From JAUWQU01 sp964605095 (lineage in GTDB: Bacteria; Planctomycetota; Phycisphaerae; SM23-33): 34,516 nucleotides of DNA. Shown in pieces: positions 8,863 to 16,545 of the stretch. The notes under the pieces are model-generated. The model searched no databases. It was not told the origin of the DNA and saw only the letters and a program-made list of their open reading frames with translations. Each line of letters starts with the position of its first letter. The first letter of the stretch is position 1. Both the position numbers and the translations under genes were made by a program. Where the stretch lies: assembly GCA_964605095.1 (NCBI GenBank), contig CAZSBS010000009.1, forward strand, positions 1-34,516. Reading direction: 5' to 3'.

Positions 8863-11800
8863 ATGAATCGCCAGATGCCGACATTTGAACCCTTTGAGCC
8901 CCGCCTGCTGATGAGCGGGACGCCAACGCTGGAGAGTCTTTTTGCGTCGGCCGAGTTGTTGGACATCACGCCCGGGATGACTGTCTCGGCAGATGGGCAA
9001 CTGGCAACGTCTGATGCCTCCATGATGTACAGCTTCACCGCCAAGGCCACAGGCACAATCAGCCTGGCCATGGATGCCTCCGACGGGCAGCTCGACCCAT
9101 ATCTGAAGCTTTACGACTCCTACCATCGCCTGCTGGCCTCGAACGACAACCAGGGCGGCAGTGCGGACAGTCTTATCTCTCGCTACGTTTCGGCCGGTCA
9201 GACGTTCTACGTCGAGGCCAGCGGGGCGGGGGTCTCCACCGGGGATTTCTCGCTGAGCCTGACGAGCAACCCGGTCGATGATTTCAGCAACACAATGGCT
9301 GCCGCCAAGAGCGTTTACGTCTACGCCACCGGTTCGGCAGCATTCTCCGGGACTCTCAACTACTCCAGCGACCAGGACTTCGTGCAGTACGTTGCGGCCG
9401 AGACCGGCCGGGCCACGGTCCGCCTGTACTCGGTTTCCAAGGACAGGTCCGTCACGGTCTTCGACTTGGAGGGTACAGCCGTTGACGTTCAGCAGTCGCA
9501 GGACGGCTACTGGCTTACGGCCACGTTCCTGGTCACCGAGGGCGAGAGCAGCTTCATCCGCATAAGCGACCTTGCGGGCGCGACGGGCTACTTCTACGCC
9601 CAGGTCTTGCCGACCATCGCGCAGGAGTTTGTAGACGCCTCGGTGATGGACGTGCCTGGTGCCCAGCAGGCGGCTGAGTCCGGCGTCATCGCCGCGGGCC
9701 AGTCGGACATGTACTGCTTCACCGCCCAGGCCACCGGCTACTTCGAGATCGACATGTCGGCCGGCGACGGCAGTTCGGCCAACCCATACTTGCAGGTCTA
9801 CAACGATCAGCAGCGGCTGTATTACACCAACGACAACGCCAGGGCCGGCACGCTTGACAGCCACATCAGGATGTACGTCCGCGACGGCCAGACATTTTAC
9901 GTTCGGGCCTCGCTGGCAGGCGGCACCGATGGGGCGTACGACATCAGCTTCACCGGCATGCCGACTGATGACCTGGCCAACTCGGCGACCGCCGCGGCGG
10001 CGATGTACTCCAGCGCCACCGGCGCAGCCACCAAGTACGGCACGGTCAACTACCGCGGCGACGTAGACGTGATGAGCTACAGCGTCCGCGAAAGCGGAAC
10101 GGTGCGGGCGAACCTGGGCGCCTACTACGGCACGCTTGCCGGCGTGGTCTCGGTCTACGACGCCGATGGCAACGTGATTGCCTCGCAGACCGCCCAAGCG
10201 TCCGGTTCGGTGGACCTTCAGTTCTCGGCCGTGGCGGGCGAGCAGTACTTCTTCCGGATTGAGGGCGCCGGCGACAGCACCGGCCGGTACGTGCTTAAGG
10301 TCCTGCCGACGGTCTGGCAAGAGTTCGTGGACGCCTCAGCCGTGAACGTCCCATCCGCATCGCAACAGACGGTTGACGGCACGCTTGGGGCCAGCGACCG
10401 GGACACGTACAAGATCACGGTCCCGGCCACGGGTTACTACGTGCTGGACATGAAGGCTGCCGACGGCAGCTTGGTGGACTCGTACCTGGAGGTTTACAAT
10501 GAGAACCAGGTTCGGGTGGCGTACAACGACAACACCGGCGTGGGCACAGGCGACAGCCGGGTGCGGGTTTATGTTCGTGAGGGTCAGGTGCTGTACGTTC
10601 GCGCCTCGGCCGCCAAGGGCAGCGAGGGCGACTACGCGCTGACGTTCGAGAGCCAGCCGACCGACGACGCCGGCAACGACGCCGCCCGCGCCGCGGCCCT
10701 GTATGTCAGCCCCAATGGCGCGTTCCTCAAGTACGGCAAGATACAGTACTCAGACGACGTCGACTGCTTCGCCTACACCGCCAAGTACAGCGGGCTGGTT
10801 CAGACCACCGTGGCGGCGTACGGATACCGCAGCCCGCTTGCGGCCAACCTGACGATCCGCGACGCCGAGGGCAACGAGGTTGGCACAGCCCAGGCGGGCG
10901 CCGGCGGCACGCTGGGCCTGAGCTTCTCCGCCGTCCAGGGCCAGACGTATTACTTCAGCATCTGCGGCGACGGCGCGGGCCTGGGCATGTACAACGTGAA
11001 GGTTCTGCCGACAGTCTGGCAGGACTTCATTGACGCGACGGACGTGGACGTCGCCGGCGCCGCCACCGAGACCGTCGTCGGCACCTTGGGCACGGGCGGC
11101 GACAGCGGGATCCCCGATGGAAACCTGGGCGCCAGCGGCACGTTGGGCGTCGACGGCAAGGCCACGTACAAGGTCACCGTCCCGGCTACCGGGTACATGC
11201 AGGTGAACATGTCGGTCGCCGAAGGCAGCAGCATCGACTCGTACCTGGAGGTCTACAACGAGGCCCAGAGGCGCGTGGCGTACAACGACAACGCCGGCCG
11301 GGACACCGCCGACAGCCAGGTCAGGATCTATGTGCGTGAAGGCCAGGTGCTGTACGTTCGCGCCTCGGCCACGGGCGGCACCGAGGGCGACTACACGCTG
11401 ACGTTCGAGAGCCAGCCCTTCGACGACGCCGGCAACGACGCGGCCCGGGCCAAGGCGATGTACATCGCCGCCACCGGCTCGTCCACCAAATACGGCAACG
11501 TCCAGTACGGCAACGACACCGACTGCTTCGCCTACACCGCCAAGTACAGCGGGCTGGTTCAGACTACCGTCGCGGCGACCGGATACCGCAGCGTGCTGTC
11601 GGCGGTCCTGACGGTCAGCGACGCCCAGGGCAACGTGGTGGGCACAGCCCAGGCGGCCGAGGGCGGCTCGCTGAACCTGAACTTCACCGCCATCGAGGGC
11701 CAGAGTTACTTCTTCAGCGTTTCCGGCGCCGATTCGAGCCAGGGCAGGTACAGCATGAAGACCCTGCCCACGGTCTGGCAGGACTTCATTGACGCGACGG

Positions 11801-14800
11801 ACGTGGACGTCCTCGGCGGGGAGAGCCAGAGCGCAAGCGGCACACTCTCTGCCGACGGGCGGGCGACGTACAGCTTCACCGTCCCGGCCAGCGGGTATTT
11901 CGAGATCAACATGCGAGCCGCCGACGGCAGCCAACTCGACTCGTACCTCGAGGTCTACAACAGCTCGCAGAGGCGAGTGGCCTACAGCGACAACGTCAGC
12001 CGCTCCTCGACCGACAGCCGGGTGCGGATTTACGTCACGGCGGGCCAGACGTACTACGTCCGTGCCTCGTCCGCCAAGGGCAGCGAGGGCGACTTCGCGC
12101 TTTCGTTCGAGAGCCAGCCCTTCGACGACGCCGGCAACGACGCCGCCCGCGCCAAGGCGATGTACGTCAGCGCCAACGGCTCGTCCACCAAGTACGGCAA
12201 CATCCAGTACTCCAACGACACCGACTGCTTCTCCTACACCGCCAAGGCCAGCGGGCTGGTGCAGACGACCCTGGCGGCCTACGGCTATCGCAGCTCGCTG
12301 GCGGGCGTGTTGACGGTCCGCGATGCCGAAGACAACGTTGTGGGCACGGGCCAGGCCGCCGCCGGCGGGGCGATGGACCTGAGCTTCACCGCCGTCCAGG
12401 GCCAGACGTATTCCCTCAGCGTCTCCGGCGCCGATGCGAGCCTGGGCATGTACAGCCTGAAGGTCCTGCCGACGGTCTGGCAAGACTTCATCGACGCGAC
12501 GGACGTGACCATCGCCGCCGCCGGAGAGCAAACCGCTTCCGGCACGCTGGCGGTCGGGCAGTACAAAACGTACGCATTCACCGCCCCGGCCGGCGGGTAC
12601 ATGCAGTTCGACATGTCAGCCTCTCAGGGCAGCTCGATCGACTCCTACATCGAGGTCTACACCGAGGGCCAGCGCCGCCTGACCTACAACGACAATGTCT
12701 CGTCCGGCACCAAAGACAGCCGCGTAAGGCTCGCCGTCGCCGAGGGCCAGGAGTTCTACATCCGCCTCAGCGGCGCCAAAGGCACCGCGGGCGACTTCGC
12801 GATCACCTTCACCAGCCAGCCGACGGACGACTTTGGCAACGATCGCGCCGCGGCGGCGGCAATGGCTATGGCGGCCTCGGGCTCGTCGACCGCGGTTGGC
12901 ACCGTCAACTACGGCTCGGACGTAGACGTGTTCAAGTTCAACGCCGCCGTCACGGGCGACATGACGGTCTTGATGGCCAAATACGGCTCGAGCGACCTCA
13001 TCGGCGCGGTAAGCGCGATGGATGTCGCCGGCACGCAGTTGTCGGCCGACGACGCCTCGGACGGCACGGCCCAGATCACCTTCCACGTGGTGGCGGGCCA
13101 GACTTATTACCTCTCGGCCGCCAGTGTGGAACAGACAGCCGGGCGGTATGTCCTGAACGTGGCGACCCAGGCGGATCCGACCCCCGATCCGGTGGCTCCT
13201 TCGGTGGAGATCACTGGCGCCACGACTGGCGTGGAAGGCACGGCGATCACCTTCGGCGCGACGGTGACAGATCCGGCCGGCGCGAACGATCTGCTGACAT
13301 ACACCTGGAGCGTGACGAAGGGCGGCGTGGCCTATGGGTCGACCGGGACCGGCACGAGCTACACGTTCACTCCTGACGACAACGCCTTGTACGTTGTGAG
13401 CCTGACGGTGACCGATGGCGACGGCGGCAGCACGACCGACACGCACACCGTGACGGTTGGCAACGTGGCTCCTTCGGTGGAGATCACTGGCGCCACGACT
13501 GGCGTGGAAGGCACGGCGATCACCTTCGGCGCGACGGTGACAGATCCGGCCGGCGCGAACGATCTGCTGACATACACCTGGAGCGTGACGAAGGGCGGCG
13601 TGGCCTATGGGTCGACCGGGACCGGCACGAGCTACACGTTCACTCCTGACGACAACGCCTTGTACGTTGTGAGCCTGACGGTGACCGATGGCGACGGCGG
13701 CAGCACGACCGACACGCACACCGTGACGGTTACGGCGCCTGATCTGGCGCCCGGCGCCAGCGTGGCCGGCACGGTCCAGCAGTCCGGCGGGACGACTCGC
13801 CTGGTCATTACCGGCACCAACGGCAACGACGTGATAACGCTGTCCTACAACGGTTCGGCGACCAGCCTGACCAGCGGGGCTGGCACGCGGACGTTCGCCG
13901 GGTACTACGGGTACATCTCGGTATACGGCTTCGGCGGCGACGACGTGATCCGGCTGGACTATTCGATCATGGGCAGCACGCTGGTCTACGCCGGCGACGG
14001 CAACGACAAGGTTTACGAGAACAGCCAGGGCGCCGCGACAATCTACGGCGGCGCGGGCGACGACCTGCTGATCGCCGTCGGCGGCGGCAACGACGTAATC
14101 TACGGCGAGGCGGGCGCCGACAGCTACTGGGTGGACAGCACCGACACCTTGGCCGACTCGACTGCGGCTGAGGTGTCGGCAAAGAACGTCCACCGCATCG
14201 CCAGCTTCTACCAGCCCTACTCGACCAACCCGGCTTCGGTGGACTACGTCTCGAAGGACATCAACAGCCAGAGCCTGCGGGACCCGACAAGCTCGTACGG
14301 CATGAGCAACTACGCCAACAGGCCGCTGTTCGTCGACGGACCACAGTACGACGACATCCACCAGGGCGCCCTTGGCGACTGCTACTACCTGGCCGTGCTG
14401 GCGAGCATGTCGGACACCGATCCGAATCTGATCCGCCAGGCCATTACGGACCTCGGCGACGGCACGTATGCGGTGCGGTTCTACCGCGGCGGCGCGGAAG
14501 TGTACCTGCGCTTGGATGCCGACATGCCGAGCGCCTACGCCAAGTTGACACCCGATGGCGAGACCTGGGTAATGCTGATGGAGAAGGCGTACGCGTTCTT
14601 CCGATACGGGTCGAACTCGTATTCCTCGATCGAGGGCGGCTGGATGAGCACCGTCATCACGGAACTGACGGGCGCATCGAGCCAGACGCAATGGACCGGC
14701 GGATCGGCCGCGTCGCTGGCCAGCTGCATCAGCACCAGCCTGGCCGCCGGACACTCGGTCACGCTCGGCAGCTATAGCAACCCAGTCTCGCCAATCGTCG

Positions 14801-14982
14801 GCGGCCACGCCTACATGGTCAAGTCCATCGAGGGCGCCGACGCCGACGCGTACGTCACCGTCTACAACCCCTGGGGCGTCGACGGCATGAGCTACGACAG
14901 CAACTACAACGACGGCCTGCTGCGGCTGAGCATGGCACAGATACAGGCCTGCTTCTCCGCCGTGGTGCTGGCGCTGGTGTAA
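8863..14982 (+). CDS. Giant LEPR-XLL surface protein: six PPC-like double units, two PKD-like repeats, RTX-like repeats, calpain-type cysteine protease
   Basis: A 2039-residue protein. I start it at the ATG at 8863, not further upstream, because GGAAGGAAG lies eight bases before it and the product then begins with the FEPFEPRLLMSG signal (residues 8-19), the LEPR-XLL N-terminal motif of planctomycete/verrucomicrobial surface proteins. Residues ~20-1438 contain six units of ~230 residues, each of two beta-sandwich halves resembling pre-peptidase C-terminal domains, most joined by LPTVWQ(D/E)F(I/V)DA. Two PKD-like domains follow (about 1444-1532 and 1535-1623), then RTX-like glycine/aspartate repeats (GGAGDDLL, GGGNDVIYGEAGAD; about 1627-1760) expected to bind calcium. 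The C-terminus is a calpain-family (C2) protease with QGALGDCYYLA (Cys1840), GGHAYMV (His1982) and YNPWG (Asn2002), so the triad is complete. It is probably exported and surface-bound and may be a client of the export genes downstream. Confidence 0.95.
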   Translation: MNRQMPTFEPFEPRLLMSGTPTLESLFASAELLDITPGMTVSADGQLATSDASMMYSFTAKATGTISLAMDASDGQLDPYLKLYDSYHRLLASNDNQGGSADSLISRYVSAGQTFYVEASGAGVSTGDFSLSLTSNPVDDFSNTMAAAKSVYVYATGSAAFSGTLNYSSDQDFVQYVAAETGRATVRLYSVSKDRSVTVFDLEGTAVDVQQSQDGYWLTATFLVTEGESSFIRISDLAGATGYFYAQVLPTIAQEFVDASVMDVPGAQQAAESGVIAAGQSDMYCFTAQATGYFEIDMSAGDGSSANPYLQVYNDQQRLYYTNDNARAGTLDSHIRMYVRDGQTFYVRASLAGGTDGAYDISFTGMPTDDLANSATAAAAMYSSATGAATKYGTVNYRGDVDVMSYSVRESGTVRANLGAYYGTLAGVVSVYDADGNVIASQTAQASGSVDLQFSAVAGEQYFFRIEGAGDSTGRYVLKVLPTVWQEFVDASAVNVPSASQQTVDGTLGASDRDTYKITVPATGYYVLDMKAADGSLVDSYLEVYNENQVRVAYNDNTGVGTGDSRVRVYVREGQVLYVRASAAKGSEGDYALTFESQPTDDAGNDAARAAALYVSPNGAFLKYGKIQYSDDVDCFAYTAKYSGLVQTTVAAYGYRSPLAANLTIRDAEGNEVGTAQAGAGGTLGLSFSAVQGQTYYFSICGDGAGLGMYNVKVLPTVWQDFIDATDVDVAGAATETVVGTLGTGGDSGIPDGNLGASGTLGVDGKATYKVTVPATGYMQVNMSVAEGSSIDSYLEVYNEAQRRVAYNDNAGRDTADSQVRIYVREGQVLYVRASATGGTEGDYTLTFESQPFDDAGNDAARAKAMYIAATGSSTKYGNVQYGNDTDCFAYTAKYSGLVQTTVAATGYRSVLSAVLTVSDAQGNVVGTAQAAEGGSLNLNFTAIEGQSYFFSVSGADSSQGRYSMKTLPTVWQDFIDATDVDVLGGESQSASGTLSADGRATYSFTVPASGYFEINMRAADGSQLDSYLEVYNSSQRRVAYSDNVSRSSTDSRVRIYVTAGQTYYVRASSAKGSEGDFALSFESQPFDDAGNDAARAKAMYVSANGSSTKYGNIQYSNDTDCFSYTAKASGLVQTTLAAYGYRSSLAGVLTVRDAEDNVVGTGQAAAGGAMDLSFTAVQGQTYSLSVSGADASLGMYSLKVLPTVWQDFIDATDVTIAAAGEQTASGTLAVGQYKTYAFTAPAGGYMQFDMSASQGSSIDSYIEVYTEGQRRLTYNDNVSSGTKDSRVRLAVAEGQEFYIRLSGAKGTAGDFAITFTSQPTDDFGNDRAAAAAMAMAASGSSTAVGTVNYGSDVDVFKFNAAVTGDMTVLMAKYGSSDLIGAVSAMDVAGTQLSADDASDGTAQITFHVVAGQTYYLSAASVEQTAGRYVLNVATQADPTPDPVAPSVEITGATTGVEGTAITFGATVTDPAGANDLLTYTWSVTKGGVAYGSTGTGTSYTFTPDDNALYVVSLTVTDGDGGSTTDTHTVTVGNVAPSVEITGATTGVEGTAITFGATVTDPAGANDLLTYTWSVTKGGVAYGSTGTGTSYTFTPDDNALYVVSLTVTDGDGGSTTDTHTVTVTAPDLAPGASVAGTVQQSGGTTRLVITGTNGNDVITLSYNGSATSLTSGAGTRTFAGYYGYISVYGFGGDDVIRLDYSIMGSTLVYAGDGNDKVYENSQGAATIYGGAGDDLLIAVGGGNDVIYGEAGADSYWVDSTDTLADSTAAEVSAKNVHRIASFYQPYSTNPASVDYVSKDINSQSLRDPTSSYGMSNYANRPLFVDGPQYDDIHQGALGDCYYLAVLASMSDTDPNLIRQAITDLGDGTYAVRFYRGGAEVYLRLDADMPSAYAKLTPDGETWVMLMEKAYAFFRYGSNSYSSIEGGWMSTVITELTGASSQTQWTGGSAASLASCISTSLAAGHSVTLGSYSNPVSPIVGGHAYMVKSIEGADADAYVTVYNPWGVDGMSYDSNYNDGLLRLSMAQIQACFSAVVLALV
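13192..13731 (+). repeat. Tandem duplication of a PKD-like domain, two identical 267-bp copies
   Basis: Bases 13192-13458 and 13465-13731 match at every position I compared, with a 273-base period (91 codons). Each copy encodes one PKD-like domain (PSVEITGATTGVEG...TLTVTDGDGGS). The PPC-like units in the same gene have diverged clearly, so identity at silent sites here points to a very recent duplication or ongoing gene conversion. Copy number at this site could vary between strains or be collapsed in a short-read assembly. Confidence 0.92.
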
Positions 14983-14995
14983 TTGTAAACCTTCA

Positions 14996-15040
14996 GGCCC
15001 GGCCGAGTCCTTTACGGTGTACGGCGGACTCGGTCGGGCC
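14996..15040 (+). terminator. Long stem-loop just after the surface-protein gene
   Basis: GGCCCGGCCGAGTCC (14996-15010) pairs with GGACTCGGTCGGGCC (15026-15040) across a 15-base loop; 14 of 15 pairs are Watson-Crick and the other is G-U in RNA. It begins 14 bases after the TAA. There is no T-run after it, so it may act as a 3' mRNA stabiliser or a partial terminator rather than a classic intrinsic terminator. Confidence 0.6.
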
Positions 15041-15069
15041 GGTCTCTTATTCAGGAACAGGGCTCGCAA

Positions 15070-15333
15070 ATGACGACACGTGCTTATAAAGCTACCGACG
15101 TTTTCACCGAGGACGACGTGCTGGCAGTTTTGGCCGACGACCAGGCCATGTTCCACTACGAGCTGTTCATCAAGGCCGCGAACCTGCCGCCCAGGACACG
15201 GGAAATCCCGCCCGAGCACTGGCAGGCAGCCCTGAAATACCGCACCCTTACCCCCCAGGAACAAGCCGCCCGCGAGCGGTATTTCCAGCGCCGATCCCAC
15301 GAATCCCTCCGCCGCCTTGCGGCAGGGGAATAA
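15070..15333 (+). CDS. Small hypothetical protein between the surface-protein and export genes
   Basis: An 87-residue, charged, helix-prone protein with no signal peptide, membrane segment or motif I recognise. It has a middle segment PPRTREIPPEHWQAAL and a basic C-terminus (RRSHESLRRLA). CAGGAACAGGG upstream of the ATG is a usable ribosome site. It lies 87 bases after the surface-protein gene, separated by a strong stem-loop, and is followed by a terminator-like hairpin with a T-run, so it may be the last cistron of the surface-protein transcript. Its codon use resembles its neighbours. Position suggests a helper of the surface protein or export system, but nothing in the sequence shows this. 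Confidence 0.55.
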   Translation: MTTRAYKATDVFTEDDVLAVLADDQAMFHYELFIKAANLPPRTREIPPEHWQAALKYRTLTPQEQAARERYFQRRSHESLRRLAAGE

Positions 15334-15441
15334 CCCCTGCCAGGGCCTTTGAACAGGGACGCTAAACGTTTTCGCGCCCCCGCTTTCCGGAAAATGCCCA
15401 GCCCACCTTTCTCCCCCTGTTCCCCCGACGCGTTCACCCAT

Positions 15442-15461
15442 CGCCGGGCGGCGGTTTTTTT
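15442..15461 (+). terminator. Intrinsic terminator-like hairpin with T-run
   Basis: CGCC-GGGC-GGCG (15442-15453) followed by one G and seven T residues (15455-15461). The stem is only four pairs but all G-C, and the T-run is unusual in this GC-rich DNA. It would separate the surface-protein/small-protein transcript from the adaptor operon. Confidence 0.5.
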
Positions 15462-15492
15462 GTTTGGCTGAACGGGCGAAAGTGGCGATAGG

Positions 15493-15498
15493 TATAAT
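15493..15498 (+). promoter_or_regulatory. Candidate -10 box for the adaptor/SecA operon
   Basis: A perfect TATAAT stands 70 bases before the chosen start of the first adaptor gene and directly after the terminator-like hairpin. No convincing -35 box sits 16-18 bases upstream, so strength is uncertain. It suggests the four-gene operon can be transcribed separately from the surface protein. Confidence 0.4.
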
Positions 15499-15567
15499 CG
15501 GTAGTGGTTCCGGGAAATCGTCTTGCGAACATACGGCAAGACCGCCATTAGAATGCGGGTGGTGCCT

Positions 15568-16377
15568 ATGAGAGTGTTTATATGCGCGTTGTTGGCGGCG
15601 GCGGCGCCGCTGGCGGCACAGGACAAGATCGAGGCCGTCACCAAGCCCAGCCAGGACACGGTGCTGTCGTTCGTCCGGCCTGGACAGGTGGCGGAGGTGC
15701 TCGTCAAGGAAGGCGACCCGGTCAAGGCCGGTCAGGTGCTGATACGCCAGGACGACAAGGCTGAGCTTGCCAATATGGCTCAACTCAAGGCCCAGGCCGA
15801 CGACGACACGCGGGCAAGGGCGGCTCAGGCACAGCTCGAACAGAAGCGCGTGGACCTCAGAAAGACCGAGGGCGCGCGTAAGGAAGGGGCCGCCACGGAA
15901 CTGGAAGTCGATCACGCCAAGCTCGAAGTCGTCATAGGCGAGCTGTCGCTCGAGCTTACCCAGTTCGAGCAGAAGCAGGCCGGGCTGAAGTACCAGGAGA
16001 TGCGCCTCCAGATCGACCGGATGCGGGTGGTCAGCCCCATCGACGGAGTAGTCGAGCGGCTGCTGGTCGAGCCTGGCGAATCGGTCGAGGCTGCGGGAAA
16101 GATAGCCCAGGTCGTGCAAATCGACCCGCTGTGGATCGACGTCGCGGCGCCGCTGGCGGCTGCCCGCACGCTGAAGAAGGGCCAGTCAAACGCCGTGGTG
16201 GAGTTCGACGGCGCCGACCCAGCCCGGCGGTCGAGTGTCAGCGGCAAGATCATTCACATCGCGGCCGTGGCGGACTCGGCCAGTGGCACGCTTACGGTTC
16301 GCGTCGAGTGCCCCAACGCCGCCAGGCGCCCCGCCGGCGAGCACGTGTACGTCAGCTTCCCGACGAAGAAAGACTAA
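15568..16377 (+). CDS. Periplasmic adaptor (HlyD/RND membrane-fusion type)
   Basis: A 269-residue secreted adaptor. I start at the ATG at 15568 because it gives a clean signal peptide (MRVFICALLAAAAPLAA) with GGGTGG upstream; a TTG at 15523 and an ATG at 15553 are possible. After the signal come half of a lipoyl-like domain (VRPGQVAEVLVKEGDPVKAGQVL), an alpha-helical hairpin (about residues 65-150, Ala/Gln/Glu/Lys-rich), the second lipoyl half (MRVVSPIDGVVERLLVEPGESV) and a beta-barrel segment to the end. The architecture is that of a membrane-fusion protein linking an inner-membrane exporter to the outer envelope, but it is short and lacks the usual C-terminal membrane-proximal domain. It is the first of four co-directional genes. 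No RND pump, ABC transporter or TolC-like gene is present in the window. Confidence 0.88.
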   Translation: MRVFICALLAAAAPLAAQDKIEAVTKPSQDTVLSFVRPGQVAEVLVKEGDPVKAGQVLIRQDDKAELANMAQLKAQADDDTRARAAQAQLEQKRVDLRKTEGARKEGAATELEVDHAKLEVVIGELSLELTQFEQKQAGLKYQEMRLQIDRMRVVSPIDGVVERLLVEPGESVEAAGKIAQVVQIDPLWIDVAAPLAAARTLKKGQSNAVVEFDGADPARRSSVSGKIIHIAAVADSASGTLTVRVECPNAARRPAGEHVYVSFPTKKD

Positions 16378-16545
16378 AGAAAGACTACAGGCTTCTCCCG
16401 GCGCGCCGGGACAGGCTTCAGGCGCAACAAAAGAAGCCAGCGAAGCCTTGGCCAATGAAGAGAGGCTACAGGCTACAGGTAGAAGCAACAGAAGATAACG
16501 GAGAAGCCCTTGCCGTACCTGAAGCCTGAAGCCTGGGAATGACCA
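16366..16545. repeat. Low-complexity intergenic repeat patch between the two adaptor genes
   Basis: The patch holds a perfect 11-base tandem duplication AAGAAAGACTA across the stop codon of the first adaptor (16366-16387), a 16-base perfect palindrome TCCCGGCGCGCCGGGA (16396-16411), tandem AGGCTAC (16463-16476) and tandem CTGAAGC-type copies near 16519-16535, plus scattered AGGCTTC/GAAGCCT words in both orientations. AGGCTTC and GAAGCCT are reverse complements, so the transcript can fold in many ways. No gene is supported in it. Confidence 0.65.

Noticed and set aside
10750..12531. A 593-codon minus-strand open frame within the PPC-like repeat region
   Set aside because: Same antisense effect; its internal repeats mirror the sense-strand units.
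12616..16119. A 1167-codon open frame on the minus strand across the end of the surface-protein gene and into the adaptor gene
   Set aside because: It is antisense to genes with clear domains and catalytic motifs, has Arg/His/Val-rich low-quality composition and repeats only because the PKD-like repeats are duplicated. GC-rich codon bias keeps the opposite frame open.
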